From positions 113,399 through 177,398 of the forward strand of contig JAFNXN010000004.1 of NCBI GenBank assembly GCA_017379015.1: a stretch of 64,000 nt of DNA, read 5' to 3'. A program made the translations under genes and the position numbers. The first letter of the stretch is position 1, and the number at the start of each line of letters is the position of its first letter. The notes beneath the pieces are model-generated. The model did not search any database. It was not told the origin of the DNA and saw only the letters and a list, made by a program, of their open reading frames with translations. The stretch comes from Alistipes sp. (lineage in GTDB: Bacteria; Bacteroidota; Bacteroidia; Bacteroidales; Rikenellaceae). Positions 27,703-36,515 of this stretch are shown in pieces.

Positions 27703-29460
27703 GTGAAACGATCATCTCTACATATTGACTCAATCTCTGTTACTGGGTCTGACAGGTCTAAATGCTCGCTATTTAGTCCTGCTACGTGGTTGCTCTCTAT
27801 GATCGTCGTTATGCTACTTGGTGGCTGTTCGATGAACGCCACGACGCATGACGATATTATTCGTAGCATCGCTGAGGCTGAGAGTATCGTTGCCGAGAGC
27901 CCCGACGAGGCATATAACATTCTCGACTCTATTGATCGCACTCAGCTTGTTGAGGAGCATCATCGTGCACATTTTGCGTTGGTTATGAGCGAGGCATGCT
28001 ACTACTCTCGACGCTTCATCGACGTTGATTCGCTGAGCTTGCGAGCTGTTGAGTATTACGAGCAAACTGAGTTGTACGACTATATTGCGCGTGCCTACTA
28101 TCAACATGGGTATGTGATGTATAATGCCAATAAGCATCCCGAGGCGATGATCGCCCTGATGCAGGCTGACAAGGCTTTGGCGCACTCGACAAATGAGCAT
28201 CTGCATGGCGTTGTTCAGCGTACGATGGGTGACATTTATCACCATGGTGGGCTCTACCAAAATAGTTATGACTCCTATCTTAAGGCTCTTCACTATTTCG
28301 AGAGTTGTGGGCTCGACTATCATATTGCCTACTCAAAGTATAACCTGGGTCGCGCACTTACGATGATGCGTGATTATGAGCATGCCGAGGAGCTCTTCTC
28401 TGAGGCGCGTAACTATGCTATTGATCATGACGATAAAGACTTCTTGTGCGTTGTGCTTCACGAGCTTAGCGAGATGTATTTGTTGCGTGGCGAGTATGAA
28501 AAGTGCGCCGAGATCGTTGCACAGTTCGAGGAGTACGATTGTGCTAAGTGGCTCATGTCGCGCTACTATGCTATGTGTGCCATCGTTGAGCTTATGGTTC
28601 ACTCTGACCTTAAGTCGACAAATCGCAATTTGGAGTTAGCGGAGTTGCAGCCTCAGCGCGATGAGGAGATAATCGAGCGTGCGCGATACCTACTATATAA
28701 GACTACGGGTGATGATACTCACGCTTTGGAGTACTCCGAGAAGCTACTCTTGCGCCAGAGCACCTATATGGTTGATATTCTTGCACAGCCCGTGCTTAAC
28801 TATCAGATCAACCTGCTACAGTCAAACCTCCAGCGTGAGGAGCAGAAGCAGGAGGCAATACTTCGTGAGCGTCATCTTGCCATGCAACGTAATGCCGTAC
28901 TCTTTATCTCGATAGCCGTGGTGTTGACACTAATCATCGCCTATCTTCGTGTGCGTATGGCGCAGAAAGATCGCGATATTGCCAACTATGTGGCGATGAT
29001 CGATGAGCTACGCCTTACGCGTGACGATGTCTCGAAGCCTCTGGCAGATGCCGTCGATAGGCTCTATAACGATCGACTCAAGGATCTTAATCGCCTGTGC
29101 GAAACATTTTATGAGCACAGCGATACCTCGCGTCAGGTGTCGAAGGTCTTCGAGGAGGTGCGCCTTACGATCGAATCTATCAAGAGCGACGAGGAGCGTC
29201 TAACGGAGCTTGAGAGGCTTGTCGACAGCTGCCGTAATGGGCTTATGTCTAAACTGCGCGAGCAGTGTCCTAAGCTCAATGATAAGGAGCTACGAATAGC
29301 GTTATATAGTTATGCGGGCTTCTCTTCTCGCGCAATTTCGGTCTTTGTGGATAGCAATCCAGTTGCTCTATCCAAGGTAAAATATCGAATGAAAACCAAA
29401 ATCAAGGAGTTTGGTGGCGAGGATGCTGAGATGCTTATTCAAAACCTTGTCGAGCGTTAA
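27703..29460 (+). CDS. TPR membrane regulator with C-terminal helical DNA-binding-like domain
   Basis: 585 residues from a GTG start. N-terminal charged residues precede a hydrophobic segment with a possible lipobox (LLGGCSM near 41), then TPR-like helices (about 50-370), a transmembrane helix (about 397-417), a coiled coil, and a C-terminal block LNDKELRIALYSYAGFSSRA followed by a basic helix. Bacteroidetes have many such TPR proteins with a helix-turn-helix-like end that regulate neighbouring surface genes. DNA binding is inferred. The next ATG (27799) would leave too short a signal, so GTG is preferred. A 7-bp stem hairpin at 29568-29596 lies downstream. Confidence 0.78.
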   Translation: MKRSSLHIDSISVTGSDRSKCSLFSPATWLLSMIVVMLLGGCSMNATTHDDIIRSIAEAESIVAESPDEAYNILDSIDRTQLVEEHHRAHFALVMSEACYYSRRFIDVDSLSLRAVEYYEQTELYDYIARAYYQHGYVMYNANKHPEAMIALMQADKALAHSTNEHLHGVVQRTMGDIYHHGGLYQNSYDSYLKALHYFESCGLDYHIAYSKYNLGRALTMMRDYEHAEELFSEARNYAIDHDDKDFLCVVLHELSEMYLLRGEYEKCAEIVAQFEEYDCAKWLMSRYYAMCAIVELMVHSDLKSTNRNLELAELQPQRDEEIIERARYLLYKTTGDDTHALEYSEKLLLRQSTYMVDILAQPVLNYQINLLQSNLQREEQKQEAILRERHLAMQRNAVLFISIAVVLTLIIAYLRVRMAQKDRDIANYVAMIDELRLTRDDVSKPLADAVDRLYNDRLKDLNRLCETFYEHSDTSRQVSKVFEEVRLTIESIKSDEERLTELERLVDSCRNGLMSKLREQCPKLNDKELRIALYSYAGFSSRAISVFVDSNPVALSKVKYRMKTKIKEFGGEDAEMLIQNLVER

Positions 29461-29623
29461 GCGTTGAAAATCAGCGATTTAGCCTATATTTCCCAAAACA
29501 TCGCGTCAACTCTCGTAACTAGCTGATTATCAGGCAGGAGAAAATTTTTCAAAATTCAATTTTTCAACCCATTGATTTACAATTACTTACAATGGGGCTT
29601 GGGAAATCTTTTTCAACAAAAAA
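29461..29623. other. gap between the TPR gene and the RNA promoter
   Basis: AT-rich, no ORF. The only structure seen is CCCATTG/CAATGGG (29568-29596), which may terminate the TPR mRNA; the following T tract is 13 nt away. Confidence 0.5.
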
Positions 29624-29655
29624 TTTGGTATATATACTAACTAGCACTACCTTTG
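29624..29655 (+). promoter_or_regulatory. orphan consensus promoter
   Basis: TTTG at 29624-29627, 20 nt, TACCTTTG at 29648-29655: both boxes perfect. No plus-strand ORF of note follows before the terminator at 29864, which indicates an RNA gene. Confidence 0.75.
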
Positions 29656-29900
29656 TCACAGTTAGATAGGGCATTATTTATGCACTGTGATAAAGGTTCT
29701 TAGGGTTTTTTATTACTTTAAGAATATGTTCTTTTAAAACGTTGCTAGAATAGATCTTTCCGACTTTAATGTCGTCGTTATAGGGCCTTAGAGCCCAAGA
29801 TATTGGTTAATGAATATTATGTGTGTCCCTGCTACTTCACTATGATGTGCGTGGCGTAGCAACAGAGGGGTTCTCCCGTGAAGGAGAGCCCCTCTTTTTT
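29656..29900 (+). ncRNA. candidate structured small RNA of about 245 nt
   Basis: Bounded by a perfect orphan promoter and a strong intrinsic terminator. The 5' end folds as TCACAGT (29656-29662) with ACTGTGA (29684-29690), with GCAT/ATGC nested inside. Further hairpins include CGAC/GTCG near 29770, GGGC/GCCC near 29788-29803, and TGCTAC/GTAGCA around 29830-29861, and the last stem is the terminator. No ORF has a plausible start, and the flanking genes (TPR regulator, MscS) do not need it. It could be a 6S-like or regulatory RNA; no known family was recognised. The 5' end may lie a few nt inside the first stem. Confidence 0.6.
29864..29900 (+). terminator. intrinsic terminator of the candidate RNA
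   Basis: AGAGGGGTTCTCC (29864-29876) pairs with GGAGAGCCCCTCT (29883-29895) with one wobble, followed by T6. There is no T run on the minus side, so it serves plus-strand transcription only. Confidence 0.9.
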
Positions 29901-29920
29901 GTATGCCGTTAGGCGAGGTG

Positions 29921-31180
29921 TTATGCTCGTAGGTCGTAGCTCGATGGTGCTTGATATAGCTTTAGATCGAAGTATGGAGCAAGTGCCACGATGTGCGAGA
30001 TAATTTCTGCTTGCAGACCCTCGTAGTAGATCCAACGTGTATCTGCCGAGAAGCAGTAGATTTCGATTGGTAGTCCCCACTCGGTTGGTTGCAGCTGGCG
30101 CACCATAGATATCATTTCGCCCTTAACGCGAGGATGTGTTGCGATATAGTGCTTCATAACACGCATGAAGAGGTCTATGTTGGTAAGTGTAGCCCCCTCA
30201 GCTGTGTTCTTCTCGATGTTGTTCATAGCCTCGGCTGTATACTCTGAGGTTGTTAGTCGCTCGATAAGTTGGCTATCGGCAAATTTGATAGTCGTCATAT
30301 CGATGTTCAGCGATCGCTTGATGCGTCTGCCTCCCGAGTCGAACATCGCCTGCCAGTTGTCAAATGGCTCGCTGATTAGGAGGTTGGGTGGTATTGTCTG
30401 TAGGGTGTTATCCCATGCGCGTATCTTCACTGTTGTCAGTGCTACCTCCTCGACAGTTCCATCTACACCATGCTTAGGCATCGAGATCCAGTCACCCACC
30501 TTAAGCATCTTGTTTGCAGATAGTTGTATGCCGGCAACAAGTCCGAGGATGCTATTCTGGAAGATCAGCATCAGCACAGCTGCCGAGGCACCAAGACCTG
30601 TGAGCAGCATCGCTGGCGACTTGTCAATGATGATGGCAATGATGAGTATTGCTGCTACACATATTAGCACCACCTGGCATGTCTGCATAAGACCCTTAAT
30701 AGGTCTGCCATGAAGCGAGGGACGTTTGTCGGCTATCTCAAACACCATCTCGATAAGTGAGCTGAAGAAGCGCACAAACGAGATTACGATGTAGACCTCA
30801 ACACCTCGCTGCATGATTGTGGTGAGCAGGTTGTGGTTCTCGTTGGGGAATGCCAGTGGTAGAAGCGCGTAGAGCGTTAGAGGGATGGCTATTCGGCACA
30901 TGCGCGCTAGCACATTGTGTTCAAAGAGCATATCGTCCCACGATGCCTTGGTGCGCTGCACAACCTTACGCACGAGGCGTAGCACCACCTGGCGTAGCGT
31001 TACGTCGATGGCGAACGCAAAGAGTATAATCATGATGAGGAGCACCCACTCGTCTATTAGGTCTGCTGTGTGTGTGCTGCATCCCCACTTGTTGAGCGTT
31101 GTGTTTACCCACTCTATTATAGAGTTGCTCGGGATCTTATCTACGTGCTCGGCTATAGATGGATCTGTAGTATGTTCCAT
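29921..31180 (-). CDS. MscS-family mechanosensitive channel, YbdG-like
   Basis: 419 residues with about five N-terminal transmembrane helices, a pore-lining helix region (GLGASAAVLMLIFQNSILGL) and the MscS beta domain LKVGDWISMPKHGVDGTVEE with VALTTVKIRAWDNTLQTIP. The insertion after the beta domain and the overall length match YbdG/YnaI-type channels. It opens under membrane tension to release solutes in osmotic downshock. Monocistronic; its stop is 21 nt from the candidate RNA terminator. Confidence 0.93.
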   Translation of the reverse strand: MEHTTDPSIAEHVDKIPSNSIIEWVNTTLNKWGCSTHTADLIDEWVLLIMIILFAFAIDVTLRQVVLRLVRKVVQRTKASWDDMLFEHNVLARMCRIAIPLTLYALLPLAFPNENHNLLTTIMQRGVEVYIVISFVRFFSSLIEMVFEIADKRPSLHGRPIKGLMQTCQVVLICVAAILIIAIIIDKSPAMLLTGLGASAAVLMLIFQNSILGLVAGIQLSANKMLKVGDWISMPKHGVDGTVEEVALTTVKIRAWDNTLQTIPPNLLISEPFDNWQAMFDSGGRRIKRSLNIDMTTIKFADSQLIERLTTSEYTAEAMNNIEKNTAEGATLTNIDLFMRVMKHYIATHPRVKGEMISMVRQLQPTEWGLPIEIYCFSADTRWIYYEGLQAEIISHIVALAPYFDLKLYQAPSSYDLRA

Positions 31181-31250
31181 GCTTATATATATTATATATG
31201 TATCATTTTGTCATAAAGGTACGAAAAATTTGTTAATCACCATTCACTTC

Positions 31251-31303
31251 TTAAAAAAATGAGGCTGACCCCCACTCCATCTGGACTTTTTGGGTCAGCC
31301 TCA
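31251..31303 (-). terminator. intrinsic terminator of the three-gene envelope operon
   Basis: GAGGCTGACCC (31261-31271) pairs perfectly with GGGTCAGCCTC (31292-31302); on the minus strand it is followed by seven T. Confidence 0.9.
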
Positions 31304-31364
31304 AGCCTACAGAGATAACGACAATCTATATGCGTACCTCTATATTAATTATGTTTGTGACGAG

Positions 31365-33512
31365 CTACTTGCGTGGAAGATTCTCAAGCTTAAGCTGCGA
31401 ATCGCTCTCGTCGTAGTAGAAGCGTGTCTGAGGCTTAGCCTCACCTACGCTGAGTGTAGATGGTGTGTTGCCCACCTCGAGAGTACCGATATACTCATAC
31501 TCGTCGTATGCTACAGAACTGCGGTTGACAAATGTGCGACCATCGTACTCGGTTGTTACAACAAAGCCCACTGTGCCCTTTGTGTCGCTATTGTAGTGGT
31601 GAACATATACCAAGTACTTGCCTGGCTGAGCATCTGTGTAGTAGATATGCTCAGGACCTGGACCATGAACGTCGTCGCGATCGAGATATGCACCGCAGCC
31701 ACACGTCATATCAGCGTACCAGATGTGGTGACCTGATGGGTCGTAGACGTGTAGGTCGATATCGCAGTTAGAGTCCGAAGGGCTCCAGTCGAGAGTGAAT
31801 GTCACATTTGCCGATGTTATAGGCGTTGCGCTGAATGTTACGCTCTCTGAGATCTTCTCGCCGGTGACAATATCGATAACAGTAGCCTTGAGGTACTGTG
31901 TGTCGGTGTTCTCCTCATCAAGGATCCAGAAAGTTTGTGCATAGCCCTCAGCATCTGTTGCAATCTCCTCGTCGCGAACATATCCATTACCATCCTCTAG
32001 CTCAAATACCACTCTGTGGAAGTTGCTTGCCTCAACCTCTGAGCCATCTGAGCCGATTGTTGTCACCTTTACGCGAATAGGCTCATTAAGGCGGCGACCA
32101 ACGATGCCATCCTGCTCATCACCCGAGTACTTCTCGATAGATGCTCGTGTTGCAGTGGTGATCTCACCCTCGTAGTAGTATAGCTCGAACGACACCTGCA
32201 TTGGCGCGTTAACGCGCATAGCTGCGCGCATCACAAGGTTGACTACGCCACGACAAGTCTCATATACCTTGTACACGGCAACAACGTTTTTAAGAATCGC
32301 CTGCGATGCCTGGGCTAATGCTGTCTTAGCACCATGCTTAAGAAGCCACGCCTCAAACTTACCATCCTTGATATATTCGAGAGCAGCCATACTCACAGTC
32401 TTCGTTACCTCCCAGCCATCGAGATTAGGATCTCCGAGCATACCTATGATGTCGACATTTCGCTCGATAGTGTATCTGACAAGTTCGTCAGCAAGATTCA
32501 TGGCAAGGGCCTTTTCAATTGGAATACCAATCACCTCGAGGATGTTGCAGAATATGTGCTGAGCCTGATCAAAGTAGCTCTCGTAAGTATCTCTGTCGAA
32601 CTTAAACTTATACTCTCCCTCTCCTCCGAATTGGTAGTATGCAGGGTTTGAACCCCAACTCTTATTGAAGAAGAAGCCAATTCCTCTATCATCACCCGAT
32701 GGAATATCAAAGTTATCAACAACGTCGTGGTGGTGTACGGTGCCTGAGTAGAATGGTGTGAGCGAGTAGGTCAGTACCTTAAGCTTCGAGCCCTCGGTAG
32801 TAACGTAGAATGGACCTACGTTGATGCCAGCAATAGTGGTGATGCCCTTTAGCTCATCGGCTCTTGTTGACTGAGGCATATTCTCCAATCCCTCGTCGGG
32901 TAGCTCCTCAAAGTGGTCCTCCTCCTCGTTTGCACCCACAACCTGCTCAAACACCTTGTTAAGGGCGTTTGTAAGTGCCGTGTTGCTGGGGTCGGCAAAC
33001 GAAATGTTGTTGCGCGATGAGTCAGCGATGCATGCCACCAACTCCTCAAATGCTGGGCTTGTGGTAACAAGCTCTACAAGCTGATCATATACCTCGCTCT
33101 TAGCACCGCTAAGTGCTGGGTGCATGGTCACAAAGGCAACTGCTGTAGAGTGTGCCGATAGGACAACCTCCTCTCCTGAGTGAAAGTCTGCGCGCGACAT
33201 GAGTATCACCTCGTCGTAGGCGTTTGTAAGCATGAGCACCTGTGGTAGGTAGCCCTCGTATGTGGCGATCTCGGCACTACCATCGAGATTGAGGCAGTCG
33301 GTGCCATTCATAGATAGGATTCTCAGCGTGCTGAGGTCGACATCTTGAGGTAGGTCGTCGAAGTTAATCTTGGTGGTAATTGATACCTCCATTAGCTCGG
33401 TGCTAGGCTCGGGAATTTTGTTTGAGTCGTCAATAATATTCTCATGACAGCTAACCAAGCAACCCATGGCAGCCACGCATAGTGCTATAATGTATAAACG
33501 ATACTTTTTCAT
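31365..33512 (-). CDS. large lipoprotein with Ig-like and DUF2135/YfaP-like C-terminal domains
   Basis: 715 residues, lipobox CLVSC (Cys22). The middle part is unrecognised. About 475-565 looks like a bacterial Ig-like domain (IRVKVTTIGSDGSEV ... TDAEGYAQTFWIL). About 585-680 contains CDIDLHVYDPSGHHIWYAD, CGCGAYLDRDDVHGPGPEHI and PGKYLVYVHHY, the pattern of DUF2135/YfaP-type beta-sandwich domains, where the Asp cluster probably binds calcium. It is last in an operon with a small barrel and a WG-repeat protein, so all three may form an envelope complex. Molecular role unknown. Confidence 0.8.
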   Translation of the reverse strand: MKKYRLYIIALCVAAMGCLVSCHENIIDDSNKIPEPSTELMEVSITTKINFDDLPQDVDLSTLRILSMNGTDCLNLDGSAEIATYEGYLPQVLMLTNAYDEVILMSRADFHSGEEVVLSAHSTAVAFVTMHPALSGAKSEVYDQLVELVTTSPAFEELVACIADSSRNNISFADPSNTALTNALNKVFEQVVGANEEEDHFEELPDEGLENMPQSTRADELKGITTIAGINVGPFYVTTEGSKLKVLTYSLTPFYSGTVHHHDVVDNFDIPSGDDRGIGFFFNKSWGSNPAYYQFGGEGEYKFKFDRDTYESYFDQAQHIFCNILEVIGIPIEKALAMNLADELVRYTIERNVDIIGMLGDPNLDGWEVTKTVSMAALEYIKDGKFEAWLLKHGAKTALAQASQAILKNVVAVYKVYETCRGVVNLVMRAAMRVNAPMQVSFELYYYEGEITTATRASIEKYSGDEQDGIVGRRLNEPIRVKVTTIGSDGSEVEASNFHRVVFELEDGNGYVRDEEIATDAEGYAQTFWILDEENTDTQYLKATVIDIVTGEKISESVTFSATPITSANVTFTLDWSPSDSNCDIDLHVYDPSGHHIWYADMTCGCGAYLDRDDVHGPGPEHIYYTDAQPGKYLVYVHHYNSDTKGTVGFVVTTEYDGRTFVNRSSVAYDEYEYIGTLEVGNTPSTLSVGEAKPQTRFYYDESDSQLKLENLPRK

Positions 33513-33517
33513 AGTTC

Positions 33518-34144
33518 TTAGAATCTAAATGTTAGATATACTCTCCAGCCTACGTAGGATGATTTAATATCATCCATAGCCGACTCCTTTCCATCAGCAC
33601 GGAATGGTGCATAGTTGCACTCTACAAGGCGTGACTCTAGACCAACGCCTAGTGGACCTACCGAGATTGTTGCACCTCCCACGAAGTATGGTGCATAGGC
33701 ATAGTAGGTTCCCTTGTCGGTAAATAGGGTAGATAGTGCTGGGGCATACTTGAAGTAGCCGTGAATGTGGAATTTGCCCACAGGCTTAAGTGTTATCGAA
33801 GGACCTACCTGCACAGCAAGCTCACCCTGGTGATACTGGTAGTTGTTTGTTTCAGAGTGGGTGATGTGCTTAATTTTGTAGTTTGTGTAGTTGAGGTCAA
33901 ACCACGTAGCATCAATACCAAAGCGTAGGAACTTGCCGATAGGGCGGTGTAGGTAGAATGTTCTACCAACGCTTAGCGAGCCGCTGAAGTTGCTCTTCAG
34001 GGCTGGCATGTCGGTAACTGTTAGTGTGGTTGTTGAGAAGCCGAGGTTAAACTGATCTCGTGTCCATCCATACTGATCACCCTGTGCAAAGCATAGCGAT
34101 GTTGCTAGTATAGATATGAGTAGTAGTGATATTTTGCGTATCAT
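33518..34144 (-). CDS. small outer-membrane beta-barrel protein
   Basis: 208 residues: signal peptide MIRKISLLLISILATSLCFA, then alternating strands rich in Tyr/Phe/Gly (GSLSVGRTFYLHRPIG, HIHGYFKYAPALST) and a C-terminal YVGWRVYLTFRF ending in Phe, the usual outer-membrane insertion signal. Size suggests an eight-stranded OmpA/OmpW-like barrel. It lies 5 nt before the large lipoprotein and 46 nt after the WG-repeat protein. No enzyme motifs. Confidence 0.83.
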   Translation of the reverse strand: MIRKISLLLISILATSLCFAQGDQYGWTRDQFNLGFSTTTLTVTDMPALKSNFSGSLSVGRTFYLHRPIGKFLRFGIDATWFDLNYTNYKIKHITHSETNNYQYHQGELAVQVGPSITLKPVGKFHIHGYFKYAPALSTLFTDKGTYYAYAPYFVGGATISVGPLGVGLESRLVECNYAPFRADGKESAMDDIKSSYVGWRVYLTFRF

Positions 34145-34190
34145 GGTCGTTAAGCTTATTGGTGTGTATAATATCTATATCTCCATGAAG

Positions 34191-35552
34191 TTAGTTAGTA
34201 GCCTCACCGGCGAATGTACCATCTTTGTAGATGTAGTATGTTGCCGAATCGCTCTCGACAAGTGCAGTACCATCTTCGTCAAATGGGCTGGCATAGTCGT
34301 ACTTAGCCTCGATGACAGCAATGCCTCTGTCGTTGAAGAATCCAAACTTGTTATTGATGCGCATCACCGAACGCTCATACTTTAGAGGGTTGATCTTAGT
34401 ATATTCTAGTGGCTGGATAATACTGCCATCAACAGCCGACACAAGTCCATAGTAACTATCCTTCTTAACTCTCCATATCTCACCGCTAAAGTGGTGAATA
34501 TCATCGTATTCGCAAGCGATAGTCTCCACACCCTCGGCGTTGATTATACCCCATCTGTCATATCTCTTAACAGGTGCATAGTTGTTGTTGAAGTCGAGTG
34601 CTAGGTCGTATGATGGCGATATAACATACTCTCCCGCAGCGTTGATATATCCATAAAGATCCTCAGCCTTCACAACGATAAGGCCACAACACTCTTCGCC
34701 TATTACCTCGTAAGCCTCCTCAGCAACGGCAACCACCTCAGTGGCAACAGCCTCCTCAGCCGCAGGCTCGGCAACAGTGAAACATGTTGTTACCTCCTCA
34801 GCAACGGCTGCCTCCTCAGTGGCAACAGCCTCCTCAGCCACAGGCTCGGCAACAGTGAAACATGTTGTTACCTCCTCAGCAGCAGCTACCTCCTCAGCAA
34901 CGGCTGCCTCCTCAGTGGCAACAGCCTCCTCAGCCACAGGCTCGGCAACAGTGAAACATGTTGTTACCTCCTCAGCAGCAGCTACCTCCTCAGCAACGGC
35001 TACCTCCTCAGTGGCAACAGCCTCCTCGGCAACGGCTACCTCCTCAGCAACGGCTACCTCCTCAGTGGCAGCTACCTCTTCAGCAACAGCAGCCTCCTCA
35101 GCAGCAGCAACCTCCTCAGAAACGGCTGCCTCCTCGCCCTGAGCAGGCTCTGCAGGCTCTGCGAGCTCAATGCCGATGTGGGCTGCAAGGTTTTCGTAAG
35201 CTAGGAACAACTCATCTAATCTTGTGTTAAGATCGGCTAATTGGAGACTATTCTCGTTGTAGGAGTTGAGCAGCATGGTGTAGGTTCCTGCGATAGCGCA
35301 TAGCTGCTCAATCATCTGCTGGTGGTTGCGGATTGTTATCACCTGCTTTTCGATTGTCTCTGCCTGGTCCTCAATCATAATAAGGAGGCTCGACGTGGTG
35401 TTGTTGAGTGAGTCTATCTGACGTTGTAGTGAAAGCTCATTAGCTTGAAGCCTAGCGAGCTCCGAGGATAGTCGAGCAACCTCCTTTTTCTGTGCGGAAG
35501 CTGTGCCTATGGTGATAAGCACCATGGCTAATAGTGTGAAAAATCTCTTCAT
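34191..35552 (-). CDS. exported coiled-coil protein with Ala/Glu/Val repeat tract and WG repeats
   Basis: 453 residues. Signal peptide (1-20), coiled coil (about 22-110, heptads of Leu/Ile/Gln), an acidic repeat tract (about 140-275) built from EEVAVAEEV-type units, and a C-terminal part (about 285-450) with WG/KWG-type repeats (LYGYINAAGEYVISPSYD, RWGIINAEGVETIACEYDD). Inside the tract the block EEVTTCFTVAEP occurs three times, and the DNA behind it is near-identical. First gene of the operon with the barrel and the large lipoprotein. The layout suggests a periplasmic spacer carrying a binding beta-propeller; the partner is unknown. Confidence 0.83.
   Translation of the reverse strand: MKRFFTLLAMVLITIGTASAQKKEVARLSSELARLQANELSLQRQIDSLNNTTSSLLIMIEDQAETIEKQVITIRNHQQMIEQLCAIAGTYTMLLNSYNENSLQLADLNTRLDELFLAYENLAAHIGIELAEPAEPAQGEEAAVSEEVAAAEEAAVAEEVAATEEVAVAEEVAVAEEAVATEEVAVAEEVAAAEEVTTCFTVAEPVAEEAVATEEAAVAEEVAAAEEVTTCFTVAEPVAEEAVATEEAAVAEEVTTCFTVAEPAAEEAVATEVVAVAEEAYEVIGEECCGLIVVKAEDLYGYINAAGEYVISPSYDLALDFNNNYAPVKRYDRWGIINAEGVETIACEYDDIHHFSGEIWRVKKDSYYGLVSAVDGSIIQPLEYTKINPLKYERSVMRINNKFGFFNDRGIAVIEAKYDYASPFDEDGTALVESDSATYYIYKDGTFAGEATN
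34730..35135. repeat. in-frame coding tandem repeats
   Basis: Short units of about 12-30 bp (variants of CCTCCTCAGCAACGGCTA) are reiterated across about 400 bp, with a longer unit containing AACAGTGAAACATGTTGTTA present three times (about 34769, 34850 and 34949). Near-identity between copies suggests recent slippage or recombination, and length differences between strains are expected. Confidence 0.8.
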
Positions 35553-35602
35553 AAGTAAGTATTGTTTGTGTTATTATATCTCTAAGGAGAAATATGCCTA
35601 TA

Positions 35603-35610
35603 CAAATATA
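35603..35610 (-). promoter_or_regulatory. -7 element of the envelope operon
   Basis: CAAATATA on plus is TATATTTG on minus, 51 nt before the WG-repeat gene. No clear -33 box. Confidence 0.45.
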
Positions 35611-35665
35611 TAAAATTTTTTTTGAAACTACCTAATATGAGCATCACTATTTACTGTTTGCACGT

Positions 35666-35708
35666 CAAAAAGATAGGGGATGACTACCTACGACGGTAGT
35701 CATCCCCT
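35666..35708 (-). terminator. intrinsic terminator of fabH-fabF-fabG
   Basis: AGGGGATGACTACC (35675-35688) pairs perfectly with 35695-35708 over a 6-nt loop; on minus it is followed by ATCTTTTTG. Confidence 0.9.
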
Positions 35709-35732
35709 CAACAATATGTTGTGTCTTCTGTC

Positions 35733-36479
35733 CTAGCAGTTCATAGCACCACAGCAGTGGATAACCTGACCACTTACGTATGACGAAAGGTCTGAAGCGA
35801 GGAACAATGCTACGTTAGCAACATCCTCAGGTGTGCCGCCACGACGCATAGGGATCTGCTGTGCCCACTGATCCTTGATCTCCTGCGAGAGCTGGTTGGT
35901 CATCTCGGTGATGATGAAACCAGGAGCAATGCAGTTAGCACGGATGCCGCGAGGACCCATCTCCTTAGCGATAGACTTAGCCAAGCCAATCATACCAGCC
36001 TTAGATGCTGAGTAGTTGCACTGACCAGCATTACCCGAAACACCAACTACTGATGACATGTTGATGATCGAGCCACCGCGCTGCTTAGCCATAACTGGTG
36101 TTACTGCGTGGATGAAGTTGAATGCCGACTTAAGGTTTACATTGATGACTGCATCCCACTGAGCCTCCGACATGCGCATCATAAGGCCATCCTTGGTGAT
36201 ACCTGCGTTGTTAACGAGAACATCGATACGACCAAAATCCTCGACAACCTGCTTTACAACCTCGTGGCTCTCATCGAACGATGCAGCGTTTGATGCGTAG
36301 GCCTTAGCCTTAACGCCCATAGCCTCAAGCTCCTTTACTGTCTCCTCAACTGCCTCGTTGATAGCTAGATCGGTGAATGCTACGTTAGCACCCTCCTGGG
36401 CAAAACGCAAGGCGATAGCCTTACCAATACCACGTCCCGCACCTGTTACGAGTGCTACCTTTCCTTCCAAAAGTTTCAT
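35733..36479 (-). CDS. fabG: 3-oxoacyl-ACP reductase
   Basis: A 248-residue short-chain dehydrogenase. NADP-binding TGAGRGIGK at 12-20, NNAG at 90-93, and the catalytic Ser142/143, Tyr156 and Lys160 (YSASK). It reduces 3-oxoacyl-ACP in fatty-acid elongation. The end is unusual in carrying extra cysteines (IHCCGAMNC), where many FabG proteins have VDGGM. Last gene of fabH-fabF-fabG, 36 nt after fabF, followed by a terminator. Confidence 0.94.
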   Translation of the reverse strand: MKLLEGKVALVTGAGRGIGKAIALRFAQEGANVAFTDLAINEAVEETVKELEAMGVKAKAYASNAASFDESHEVVKQVVEDFGRIDVLVNNAGITKDGLMMRMSEAQWDAVINVNLKSAFNFIHAVTPVMAKQRGGSIINMSSVVGVSGNAGQCNYSASKAGMIGLAKSIAKEMGPRGIRANCIAPGFIITEMTNQLSQEIKDQWAQQIPMRRGGTPEDVANVALFLASDLSSYVSGQVIHCCGAMNC

Positions 36480-36515
36480 ATTTAACTCTCTTTGTTTCGT
36501 TAGTTATTGTTTCGA

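Noticed and set aside
30165-30713. A plus-strand frame of 182 codons
   Set aside because: Antisense to the MscS-type channel; no independent start signal or family.
34741-35142. A plus-strand repetitive Ser/Ala/Thr/Val frame
   Set aside because: It mirrors the repeat tract of the WG-repeat gene; repeats without stops on one strand often keep the other open as well.
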